Assembly (NCBI GenBank): GCA_023554435.1
Contig: JAMJQV010000106.1
Span: 1 to 7,309 of the forward strand
Direction of reading: 5' to 3'
From: Gemmatimonadota bacterium
GTDB lineage: Bacteria; Gemmatimonadota; Gemmatimonadetes; Palauibacterales; Palauibacteraceae
DNA: 7,309 nucleotides
Below, piece by piece: positions 1 through 6,403 of the stretch. The first letter of the stretch is position 1. Each line of letters starts with the position of its first letter. A program made the translations under genes and the position numbers. The notes under the pieces are model-generated. The model was given only the letters and a program-made list of their open reading frames with translations, had not been told where the DNA came from and did no database searches.

Positions 1-33
1 ACCGACCCGTTCAATCAGCGCGGATGGGCGGGG

Positions 34-597
34 TTAGCCTTCCAACGCTGACCTCAACACTTCCAGGTGGATGTCGATCCGGTCCTCCAGGTCCAGGGGG
101 ACCGGCATTCCCCTCTCCTGGCAACGCTCGGCTACCATCGAGTCGACGTCCAGTATCCACATGCCGAGTTCGGGCGCCGCATGCCTCCGGAGCTCACCGG
201 CCGAGAGCAACGAGTCCGGCCCGGCTGAAGCTTCCGCTTCTCGCGTAGCTCGCCACGCCCTGAGGATAGCGCGGTACTGGCGGGCCCGCTCGACGAAACG
301 CCCCGCGCCGTCCAATGGATCTGCGAAATTACGGCAGGACATGGGACGCTCCGTGTCCAGCTCGCACCCCTCGGTGCGGTGGAAGACGCAGTTCCCGTCG
401 TCCCCCACTTCGAGGACTCCTGAGCCGTCCTGCACATACCGCCGGATCACTTCGCCCGTCGGCACTCCCAGGCCTCGCGCGATCCGGGCCACCTCATAGG
501 GCGTGAGGGGGATCCGGTTGCCGGGGCAGTGGGGGCCACACGTCACCCCCGCCTCGGATGCCCGGTTCTGCAAGTCGTCCAGGAAATCGTCCGTCAT
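34..597 (-). CDS. YkgJ-type cysteine-cluster protein
   Basis: A 187-residue protein of the YkgJ/UPF0153 (CxxCxxCC, PF03692) type, a family thought to bind a metal ion or Fe-S cluster; the biochemical role is not established. Visible ligands are Cys20 and Cys24 (CGPHC), then Cys70 (GNCVF), Cys78 (EGCEL) and Cys88 in the signature RPMSCRNF. The family pattern 'C-x-F ... C ... RP-x-x-CR-x-F' is matched closely, but the first cluster is C-x3-C, reduced from the usual CxxCxxCC. After about residue 95 the protein is mostly helical and charged, and I recognise nothing there. No signal peptide or membrane segment is seen, so it is probably cytoplasmic. The ATG start is supported by AGGAGA that overlaps the stop of the upstream peptidase gene, with only 12 bases between the two genes. 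This indicates one mRNA and probably coupled translation. Confidence 0.88.
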   Translation of the reverse strand: MTDDFLDDLQNRASEAGVTCGPHCPGNRIPLTPYEVARIARGLGVPTGEVIRRYVQDGSGVLEVGDDGNCVFHRTEGCELDTERPMSCRNFADPLDGAGRFVERARQYRAILRAWRATREAEASAGPDSLLSAGELRRHAAPELGMWILDVDSMVAERCQERGMPVPLDLEDRIDIHLEVLRSALEG

Positions 598-605
598 GCC
601 CGGAT

Positions 606-611
606 TCTCCT
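606..611 (-). promoter_or_regulatory. Ribosome binding site overlapping the upstream stop codon
   Basis: Read on the minus strand, the junction is TAGGAGAATCCGGGC followed by ATG. The TAG is the stop codon of the S9 peptidase gene (610-612), and the AGGAGA that starts inside it is the Shine-Dalgarno site of the cysteine-cluster gene. The overlap supports the 597 start and suggests that ribosomes finishing the peptidase can reinitiate. Confidence 0.75.
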
Positions 612-3123
612 AGTCCGTAGTCGGCGTTTCGGCGGGCCGGTTCTTCACGTACCGGTCCATCCACTCCTGCATTTCCCACAGCATGTGCAGCAGAGACTCG
701 CGCGATCGGTACCCATGCGATTCGTACGGCAGGACCACGTAGCGCACCGTGGCGCCGAGGCCCTGAAGCGCCCCGTAGTACCGCTGGCTCTGAAGCGGGA
801 AGGTGCCCGAGTTGTTGTCCATTTCCCCGTGAATCAGGAGGATCGGCTCGTCCACCTTGTCCGCATGCATGAACGGCGACATCTCATAGTAGATTTCGGG
901 AGCCTCCCAATAGGTCCGCTCCTCGGCCTGGAATCCGAATGGCGTGAGCGTGCGGTTGTAGGCTCCGCTTCTGGCGATACCGGCCGCGAAAAGGTCCGAG
1001 TGGGCCAGGAGATTCGCGGTCATGAACGCGCCGTAGCTGTGGCCGCCGATCGCCACGCGGTCCCGATCCGTGACGCCTTTCTCAGCCACGACGTCTACGG
1101 CGGCGGCAGCCCCCGCCACCAGTTGCTGGACGTACGTGTCGTTAGGCTCGACCTCGCCTTCTCCGACGATAGGCAGCGACGGGTCGTCGAACACCGCGTA
1201 GCCGAGCGTTACCCAGAGGTAGGGCGACCAGGCTCCCACGCGAGCGAACCTGTAGGGAGAATCACTCACCTGTCCGGCTGCATCCGCGCTCTTGTACTCG
1301 GTCGGGTAGGCCCACATCAGGGTGGGCAGCGGTCCCTGGTCCGGCGCGTATCCCGGGGGCAGGTAGAGAGTGCCGCTCAGCCCCACGCCGTCTTCGCGCT
1401 CGTAGACCACCAGCTCCTTCTGGATACCCTTGAGCTGCGGAGTGGGGTGCGGGAATGCCGTGACCTGAGTCAGGTCTCCGCTCTCCAGGTCACGCACGTA
1501 GTAGTTCGGCTGGACGTCCACGGCTTCTCGCCGCGTTAGCACGTGCCGTCCTTCCGCATCCAACACGTCCAGCGGGCGCTCGTAGAAGGGAGCCTCGGAT
1601 CGGAAAAGCCGGGTGGTCTCGCCGGTGTCGAAGTCGAAACGGTCGATGAACGGCCGGTCTCCCTCGGGCGATGCGCCGCTTCCGATCAGGAACGTCGCTC
1701 GCCCTCCGTCGATGGTTCGAATGACATATCGACCGAACTCGTTTGGCTCCATGATCGGATTGCCGGGGTCCGCGTACCGGTCCTGGTAGGAGCGCTCCTG
1801 CAGCAGGACCGGCTCGGCTCCCGTGTCCCCCGGCCGGATCCGCCATACCCTCAGCTGACGCGTCTTCCACCACATTTCCCTGAGAAGCGCCAGGTCATCA
1901 GAGCTCCAGGAAATACCGGAATAGCGATAACCGAGCATCGCCAGCTCGACGGGCTCCCCTTCGAACGGGACGTCCTGCATGAACACCTTGTCTCGCACGT
2001 CGGCCTCGACTCCCGCATCACCACCGTCCTGCGCCTCCGCCCAGGTCAGGGTGGCCGGAGCGTCGGCTCTCCACCTGAAGCTGCGCGGGCCCGTCTGTAC
2101 GCTGCCGAAGGCGATGGGGATCGCGTCCTGCAGCGGTACGTCCACTACCTCCGTGACCTCTCCCGTCTCGAGATCGCGGAGTTCCACGAGTTGCGGGAAC
2201 CGGTATGCCGGCACGCGATAGGAGTAGGGACGGTGGATCCAGTGCACCAGCAGGTAGCGGCCGTCCGGCGACGGGCTGAAGTCCCACAGCAGGCCGGGCT
2301 CGTCGAGTGGCTCCACCGAGCCGTCCAGGGAGACACGCGCCAGTTGTGTGGTGAAGTAGTAGTCGAAGAGAGATTCGTCGTAGGCGTTCTTGAGGAGATC
2401 CTGGTAGGTGCGAGCCGGGGCTTTGCGCCCGACACTCTCCTCGATCACCGGCCCGGTGGGGACCCTGGGCTTCTCCGGCTCAGCTCCCCTGTCCCCGGGG
2501 ACGAATGCCGCGATCATCGTCTCGCTGTCCGACAGCCACATGGGGGCGTTGCCCGCCGTGAGGCTGAGGTTCGCTCCCGTCAGGCGCCGTGCCGACGCGC
2601 TTTCCACGTCGAGCACCCACAGCTCGATGCCGTCCGTCGTCGTGTGGGTGAACGACACCTTCGCTCCGTCTGGCGACCAGGAGATGTTGCCGATCCGCGG
2701 ATCAGTGGGGAGACCCGAGACGGAGGTGGGCTCCTCGTCTCGCAGGCGACGCACCGAGAGGCCGATGGCTCCCGTCGTCCGGCTCCGCCCGTCGATTGAC
2801 GGCTTGATTCGCATTCCCGCCAGCTTGAGCTCCCGCTCCGCCAGCTCGGCCACCGGGGGATAGCTCGGATACTGAACGAGCAACATCCAGTCCCGGTCTG
2901 GTCCCAGGGCGACCGCGGGTGTGGGCAAGACGTCTACGACATCCACGATCGCCTGATCGGGAACCTGGTAGACCGCCTCGGTCGTGGATTGGGCCTGGGC
3001 GGTGCGCGAGAGCAGGAGTGCGAAGAGAATGCTGATGAGAAGGAGAACGAGACGGCCGGGGCGGATGGCAGCCAGAGAACTGAGGCGGCCGGGGCCCGTG
3101 GGAATGCGGGCTTGGAGTCGCAT
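610..3123 (-). CDS. Secreted S9 serine peptidase, glutamyl endopeptidase-like (S9D)
   Basis: A prolyl-oligopeptidase-family serine peptidase, 837 residues from the chosen start. Order: positively charged N-terminus, hydrophobic core about 25-39 and AQA signal-peptidase site at 42-44, so the enzyme is exported; a beta-propeller region about 50-560; an alpha/beta-hydrolase domain about 564-825. The triad is complete: Ser696 in GGHSYGAF, Asp769 in HGEMDNNSG, His803 in YESHGY. The segment PPVAELAERELKLAGMRI (89-106), the WAYPTEYKSADAAGQ stretch and DNNSGTFPLQSQR are typical of the S9D branch, which includes plant chloroplast glutamyl endopeptidase and cleaves after Glu. Specificity here is inferred from homology. 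A longer frame begins with ATG at 3150 but has no ribosome site; ATG at 3123 follows GGAGAGG at good spacing and gives a normal-length signal peptide. It is the first gene of a unit with the cysteine-cluster gene. Confidence 0.95.
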   Translation of the reverse strand: MRLQARIPTGPGRLSSLAAIRPGRLVLLLISILFALLLSRTAQAQSTTEAVYQVPDQAIVDVVDVLPTPAVALGPDRDWMLLVQYPSYPPVAELAERELKLAGMRIKPSIDGRSRTTGAIGLSVRRLRDEEPTSVSGLPTDPRIGNISWSPDGAKVSFTHTTTDGIELWVLDVESASARRLTGANLSLTAGNAPMWLSDSETMIAAFVPGDRGAEPEKPRVPTGPVIEESVGRKAPARTYQDLLKNAYDESLFDYYFTTQLARVSLDGSVEPLDEPGLLWDFSPSPDGRYLLVHWIHRPYSYRVPAYRFPQLVELRDLETGEVTEVVDVPLQDAIPIAFGSVQTGPRSFRWRADAPATLTWAEAQDGGDAGVEADVRDKVFMQDVPFEGEPVELAMLGYRYSGISWSSDDLALLREMWWKTRQLRVWRIRPGDTGAEPVLLQERSYQDRYADPGNPIMEPNEFGRYVIRTIDGGRATFLIGSGASPEGDRPFIDRFDFDTGETTRLFRSEAPFYERPLDVLDAEGRHVLTRREAVDVQPNYYVRDLESGDLTQVTAFPHPTPQLKGIQKELVVYEREDGVGLSGTLYLPPGYAPDQGPLPTLMWAYPTEYKSADAAGQVSDSPYRFARVGAWSPYLWVTLGYAVFDDPSLPIVGEGEVEPNDTYVQQLVAGAAAAVDVVAEKGVTDRDRVAIGGHSYGAFMTANLLAHSDLFAAGIARSGAYNRTLTPFGFQAEERTYWEAPEIYYEMSPFMHADKVDEPILLIHGEMDNNSGTFPLQSQRYYGALQGLGATVRYVVLPYESHGYRSRESLLHMLWEMQEWMDRYVKNRPAETPTTD

Positions 3124-3591
3124 TGGACCTCTCCGGATCGGGCGGGACATGCGCCAGAACTGTCGAACAGGGCCCGCAAAGTATGCACGGATGGGGCCAA
3201 AGGCGACCTGGCGTCGGGTCAGGACCGACGTGAGCGGCCCCGGGGTCGTGCGGAAGGTCCCGTCAGTAGGCAGCAGCTGCGCAGCTCGAAAGGTCAGCTT
3301 CCGTGGCGGTCGCTCGTATCGAATAGCGCGGCAATCAGGGCAAAAGGTGTACCGAGTGTGGCGAGGAGGCGAATGAGCATGTCCCAGATCCCAGTTCTAT
3401 CGCGGTCGCGGCCCGCGTTCGCGAGCCGAGTTGCCGAGCAATGCGGGAGACTGCGCCGGATGTGTAAGGTGGCCGTCACCTGATCCCGACAATCCGTCCC
3501 ATCTACAGACGAAGCCTGGGGTCGATATGTCACGGGAGAGCCTGAAGGGGGTCACGGGCGAGTAACGGAACGAACGGGCGGGGGCGACCGA
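3124..3591. other. 468-base intergenic region with no convincing gene
   Basis: This stretch lies between the end of the glycosyltransferase gene and the start of the S9 peptidase gene, both on the minus strand. It should hold the peptidase promoter. Minus-strand CATACT and TATTCG patches could serve as -10 boxes, but none has a good -35 box at the right distance, so I do not call a promoter. A perfect 12-base palindrome (AGCTGCGCAGCT, 3275-3286) and a short 5-bp hairpin (3467-3481) are present; both could be chance. Small open frames on either strand lack ribosome binding sites or recognisable protein features. No clear terminator with a T-run follows the glycosyltransferase. The region's content is largely unexplained. 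Confidence 0.6.
3128..3134 (-). promoter_or_regulatory. Ribosome binding site deciding the S9 peptidase start
   Basis: Minus-strand GGAGAGG lies 4 bases (TCCA) before the ATG at 3123. No purine-rich site precedes the alternative ATG at 3150, so the shorter protein is preferred. Confidence 0.7.
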
Positions 3592-4746
3592 CTAACCGAA
3601 CACCTCTTCGGCATCCACGGCTCGCTCGACCAGCCTCGCCACTTCCTCCGCGCCGGCTTCCACCGGAAGGTAGAACCGATACATGGCGGCGATGCTCTTG
3701 AGCATTCCGAGGTAAGGGTCGAATTCCGGGGTCGTAGAAGCCGCCTCGGAGTCGATCCACGCGATCGGAACGCGCTCCACCGAACCCGGTCGGCGGACCT
3801 CGGTCTTGATCAGAAGCTCGACGTCGAACGCGAACTGGTGCTCGATCAGGGCGGGAAGGATCTCGAGTGCCACGTCCCCCCGCCAGGCCTTGAATCCACA
3901 CTGCGTGTCGGTGATGTCTCCAAGAACAGGGAGCATGCGCTTCCACAGCGCGATGAACTTCTTTCCACGTTCGTTACGCGCGCCGCCCTTCACTACGACG
4001 GACGTCGCCTCGCGACGGGACCCGATGGCGGCATCCGCTCCGCCCCGGACGATGGGATCGATCAGAAGCCCCAATTGTCCGAGGTGCGTCGATAGGTCGG
4101 CGTCGGTGAAGGCGATCACGTGATCGGACGATGCATCTTGGCGGGCAGCGGTCCACATGCCGTACTGGATCGAGCCACCCTTCCGGCTGTCGTCGGTGGT
4201 CTCGAGGCCGGCTGTCACCGGGTTCTTGCTTCGGATCCCGTCCCCGAGAAACAGCACCCGGGCCGGCGCGTCCGGAGCCCGTTCGGCCAGGAGCGATTTC
4301 GCCACCTGACCGCTCTCCTCGGGGCATCCATCGTCTACCGCTATCAGGCGCCACTCGAACGTGGGCAGGTCGCCCAGCAGCCAGTCCATCTGCTCGATCT
4401 TCCGGACGAGAAAGTCCTCCCCATGCGGGTGCGACTCGGCCGGCAGGATGCGCTCGTGTTCACGGTACATGGCGAATACGACGGTGATCTGTCGCCGGGG
4501 TCCGCCTTCCTGCTGTCGCTCGCGATCGAGCTCCTCCACCATGCGGCGGGACCTCGCCAGCTTGCCGGCGAGGTGAACACCGAGGGGAACCTGGTCACGG
4601 CGTGCCAGCAGGTCGGCTTCCAGCTGATCCAGCTCCCGCAGGGAAGGCCGGTCAACGAGAAACTCCTCGGCCGTGCGCCTCGCGTATTCCAGGTGCGCAG
4701 CTTCTCGCAGGTCCAGGCCGCAGGGTGCCCCCGCGAACTCGTCCAT
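3592..4746 (-). CDS. Family 2 glycosyltransferase, polyprenyl/dolichyl-phosphate sugar synthase-like
   Basis: A GT-A fold, GT2-family glycosyltransferase of 384 residues. Landmarks in order: ITVVFAMY strand starting at about 87, nucleotide-binding DDG at 138-140 (IAVDDGCPE), GSIQYGMW from 191, metal-binding DAD at 215-217 (FTDADLSTHLGQ), GSRRE from 242, DTQCGFKAW around 280-288 and FDVELL at 307-312. The DTQCGFK and FDVELL motifs are characteristic of ALG5/DPM1-type dolichyl-phosphate glucose or mannose synthases and their bacterial relatives. Sugar donor and acceptor cannot be read from sequence. The first 85 or so residues form a charged helical extension that I do not recognise, and an extra segment (EHERILPAESHPHGEDFL) sits between the first strand and the DDG motif. 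There is no C-terminal membrane anchor. A longer frame reaches ATG 4827, but ATG 4746 has GGGAGGG upstream and is preferred. It appears to be a single-gene unit. Confidence 0.9.
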   Translation of the reverse strand: MDEFAGAPCGLDLREAAHLEYARRTAEEFLVDRPSLRELDQLEADLLARRDQVPLGVHLAGKLARSRRMVEELDRERQQEGGPRRQITVVFAMYREHERILPAESHPHGEDFLVRKIEQMDWLLGDLPTFEWRLIAVDDGCPEESGQVAKSLLAERAPDAPARVLFLGDGIRSKNPVTAGLETTDDSRKGGSIQYGMWTAARQDASSDHVIAFTDADLSTHLGQLGLLIDPIVRGGADAAIGSRREATSVVVKGGARNERGKKFIALWKRMLPVLGDITDTQCGFKAWRGDVALEILPALIEHQFAFDVELLIKTEVRRPGSVERVPIAWIDSEAASTTPEFDPYLGMLKSIAAMYRFYLPVEAGAEEVARLVERAVDAEEVFG

Positions 4747-4750
4747 GTGG

Positions 4751-4757
4751 CCCTCCC
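4751..4757 (-). promoter_or_regulatory. Ribosome binding site deciding the glycosyltransferase start
   Basis: Minus-strand GGGAGGG is followed by CCAC and then ATG at 4746. The upstream in-frame ATG at 4827 has no comparable site, and the 27 extra residues it would add (Cys- and Gly-rich, no domain pattern) look non-coding. Confidence 0.7.
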
Positions 4758-4918
4758 GTTTGTTGGAACCACACACCCTAACGCAGGCGGGACCCATCGA
4801 ACAGATTCCAACGGGCTCCCCGCACAATTACGGATAGCGTATGTCTGCCCGTTCCATAGTATTCGCGCGTGCGGACCGGCCTCGGACCCCTCGAGGTCGG
4901 GGAATCCACAGTTGGAGA

Positions 4919-4937
4919 TGGTCCTACGACCCCCTCG
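4919..4937 (+). repeat. 19-base repeat, copy 1
   Basis: The sequence TGGTCCTACGACCCCCTCG matches the copy at 6319-6337 at 18 of 19 positions; the mismatch is A at 4929. This copy ends directly at the GGAGG ribosome binding site of the membrane-protein gene, nine bases before its ATG. In an mRNA it would form part of the leader. Function unknown; a chance match is possible. Confidence 0.5.
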
Positions 4938-4941
4938 GAGG
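4937..4941 (+). promoter_or_regulatory. Ribosome binding site deciding the membrane-protein start
   Basis: GGAGG followed by ATCG and then ATG at 4946. The longer in-frame start at 4841 lacks a ribosome binding site and would add 35 Arg/Ser-rich residues ahead of the first membrane helix. Confidence 0.7.
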
Positions 4942-4945
4942 ATCG

Positions 4946-5848
4946 ATGAGAGGCAAAGAGAAGACTCCGGGCCGCGGAAGGAACGTCGGCCTCTGGGTAC
5001 TGGCGTTCATCCTCATGCTCTCGGCCGGCGTATACCAGCGCTACACCGGACCCACGTACGAGCTTCGGGGCTCGTATACCGTAGGCGAACAGGCGGTCAA
5101 GTACAGGCTTGTTCGCTCGGCCTACTCGACCGCGGATACGGTCGTCGTCATTCCGGCCCCAGCCGGCGTTGCGGGCGACCTGGTGTACCGGCGCTACCCG
5201 ACCGACGACGAGTTTACCCGGGTTCCGCTGGAGAGGCGGGACGACGAGCTGGTCGGGACCCTCCCGGCTCAGCCGCCGGCCGGCAAGCTGGAGTACCACC
5301 TCGATCTCATGACACCGGTCGGTTCCGTGGTGGCGCCTGACACCGGGGAGAACGCGGTCATCCGGTTCAAGGGCTGGGTGCCCGCGTGGGTGCTGATCCT
5401 GCACGTCGCGTTCATGTTCTTCGGGGTGCTGGTGGCGTGGCGTGTCGGACTCGGCGCGCTGTTCTCCGGTCAGGGTATAAGGAAGCTGAGCTGGGTGGCC
5501 CTGGGGCTGTTCACGGTGGGCGGTTTCCTTCTCGGTCCGTGGGTCCAGAAGTACGCGTTCGACGATTGGTGGACGGGTGTACCTTTCGGCTGGGACCTGA
5601 CGGACAACAAGACGCTCGTGATGTGGCTCGCCTGGTTCTTCGCCCTGGTCGCGATCGGCAGGGGCGCGAAACGTGATGCTGCCGAGGGCGGAAACACTGG
5701 TGAGAAGAAGGCGCGATTCGCGGTGGTGATCGCGGCGATCGTCACCGTGGCGGTGTACCTGATTCCCCACAGCATGGCCGGCAGCCAGCTTGACTACGAC
5801 GCCGTGGACCGGGGCGTGGCGCCGGAGGACGCGATCGGCATCGGCTGA
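4946..5848 (+). CDS. Membrane protein with extracytoplasmic beta-rich domain and five predicted helices
   Basis: A 300-residue protein whose function I do not know. It begins with a basic stretch (RGKEKTPGRGRN) and one hydrophobic helix at about 15-30. A soluble, beta-strand-rich domain follows at about 37-143 (GPTYELRGSYTVGEQAVKYRL ... VYRRYPTDDEFTRVPL ... LPAQPPAGKLEYHL), Ig-like in character and by the positive-inside rule probably outside the inner membrane. Four more helices lie at about 145-165, 182-200, 223-238 and 258-275, with conserved-looking aromatic and polar residues between them (DDWWTGVPFGWDLTDNKT). The architecture of a sandwich domain followed by a four-helix block resembles uncharacterised conserved membrane proteins of several phyla, by recollection rather than by search. 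No catalytic motif is evident. The OsmC gene starts 18 bases downstream with its own ribosome site, so the two are probably co-transcribed. Confidence 0.85.
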   Translation: MRGKEKTPGRGRNVGLWVLAFILMLSAGVYQRYTGPTYELRGSYTVGEQAVKYRLVRSAYSTADTVVVIPAPAGVAGDLVYRRYPTDDEFTRVPLERRDDELVGTLPAQPPAGKLEYHLDLMTPVGSVVAPDTGENAVIRFKGWVPAWVLILHVAFMFFGVLVAWRVGLGALFSGQGIRKLSWVALGLFTVGGFLLGPWVQKYAFDDWWTGVPFGWDLTDNKTLVMWLAWFFALVAIGRGAKRDAAEGGNTGEKKARFAVVIAAIVTVAVYLIPHSMAGSQLDYDAVDRGVAPEDAIGIG

Positions 5849-5866
5849 TTCGGAAGGGGAAGTACC

Positions 5867-6280
5867 ATGGCAGAGATTACAGCCGCGGTTCTGGGCGGAA
5901 CACGGGTCAGCCTGAGCAACGGGCGTCACGAATGGTACGGCGATGAACCGGAGAGCAACGGAGGCGAGGACACCGCACCGACTCCCTATGAGATGCTTCT
6001 GGGCGCTCTGGCGCACTGCACCCTGGTCACGCTCGTTCTCTATGCCCGCCACAAGGGCATTGAGCTCGGGCCCGTCTCGGCGAGATACGAGCACGAGAGG
6101 GTGCCGGCGCCGGAGGGCCAGACCGGACTCGTCGATCGCATCACCAGCTACGTGACCATCGGAGGCGAGTACGAGGAGCCGGTGCGCAAGCGTCTGGAGC
6201 AAATCGTGGGACGCTGCCGGGTCCACAAGACGCTAACGGCCGGGGCTGAGGTCGTCTACGAGGTCGAGTTCATCGCGTAG
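5867..6280 (+). CDS. OsmC-family protein (thiol peroxidase type)
   Basis: A 137-residue protein of the usual OsmC/Ohr size. Members of the family reduce organic hydroperoxides with two cysteines, as dimers in the cytoplasm. Both expected cysteines are present: Cys51 in the helix start ALAHCTLVTLVLYARHKG, and Cys117 in RCRVHKTL, which corresponds to the CPVHRTL motif with Arg in place of Pro. The segment TPYEMLLGALAHC matches the family's conserved helix preceding the first cysteine. The SD-like GGAAGGGG lies just before the ATG. The gene follows the membrane-protein gene by 18 bases, probably in one operon. Whether it is a true peroxidase, and for which substrate, cannot be told; some OsmC relatives have other roles. 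Confidence 0.93.
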   Translation: MAEITAAVLGGTRVSLSNGRHEWYGDEPESNGGEDTAPTPYEMLLGALAHCTLVTLVLYARHKGIELGPVSARYEHERVPAPEGQTGLVDRITSYVTIGGEYEEPVRKRLEQIVGRCRVHKTLTAGAEVVYEVEFIA

Positions 6281-6298
6281 CGGGGCCGGTTTCTCCGC
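6280..6298 (+). terminator. Weak hairpin after the OsmC gene
   Basis: GCGGGG (6280-6285) can pair with CTCCGC (6293-6298), including one G-U pair, around a seven-base loop. It begins at the last base of the OsmC stop codon. The bases after it (ACTATCTTACC) hold only scattered T residues, so an intrinsic terminator is possible but weak. Confidence 0.25.
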
Positions 6299-6318
6299 AC
6301 TATCTTACCAGCAGAGTC

Positions 6319-6337
6319 TGGTCCTACGGCCCCCTCG
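6319..6337 (+). repeat. 19-base repeat, copy 2
   Basis: TGGTCCTACGGCCCCCTCG, 18 of 19 identical to the copy at 4919-4937, with G at 6329 as the difference. It lies in the 123-base gap between the OsmC and lipoprotein genes, 66 bases before the lipoprotein GTG, in the same orientation relative to the downstream gene as copy 1. A TATCTT at 6301-6306 just before it resembles a -10 box but has no matching -35 box. Confidence 0.5.
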
Positions 6338-6403
6338 CTGCCGTTCCAGGTCATACCGGTCCCCTCCCGGCGCTGCGCCCACTCAGCACGAGGGAGGTAC
6401 GCC

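Larger units (their letters stand above)
4747..4945. promoter_or_regulatory. Divergent promoter region
   Basis: About 200 bases separate the minus-strand glycosyltransferase from the plus-strand membrane-protein gene, so promoters for both must lie here or inside the genes. An AT-richer patch at about 4826-4864 (ACAATTACGGATAGCG and CCATAGTATTCG) stands out from the GC-rich surroundings and is the most likely site. I cannot assign a convincing -35/-10 pair in either direction. The right end holds one copy of the 19-base repeat. Confidence 0.45.

Noticed and set aside
529..2799. Two long plus-strand open frames (336 and 418 codons) opposite the S9 peptidase
   Set aside because: They are shadows of the peptidase codons, with biased composition and no recognisable motif or ribosome binding site.
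3275..3286. Perfect palindrome AGCTGCGCAGCT as a regulator operator
   Set aside because: One or two perfect 12-base palindromes are expected by chance in a GC-rich window of this length, and no regulator gene or second copy is present.
3151..3396. In-frame open stretch upstream of the S9 peptidase on the minus strand, including a CPDC zinc-ribbon-like fragment (YTFCPDCRAIRYERPPRK)
   Set aside because: It is open for about 82 codons but contains no ATG, GTG or TTG in frame after the stop at 3397-3399, has only one CxxC pair, and would push the signal peptide deep into the protein. The start at 3123 with a ribosome site is better.
3294..3533. 79-codon minus-strand frame ending in a hydrophobic segment (MLIRLLATLGTPFALIAALF)
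   Set aside because: The GTG start has no ribosome site, and the internal ATG at 3380 has only a poor one. The hydrophobic part is a single short stretch, too little to support a gene.
4120..5340. A 406-codon plus-strand frame running from inside the glycosyltransferase into the membrane-protein gene
   Set aside because: It spans two well-supported genes in the wrong frame or strand and has Arg/Gly/Pro-rich composition without domains.
4778..6226. A 482-codon minus-strand open frame opposite the membrane-protein and OsmC genes
   Set aside because: The translation is rich in Arg, His, Pro and Asp with no domain pattern, and it covers two genes that have clear homology, start sites and protein features on the other strand. 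It is the kind of antisense frame produced by high-GC codon bias.
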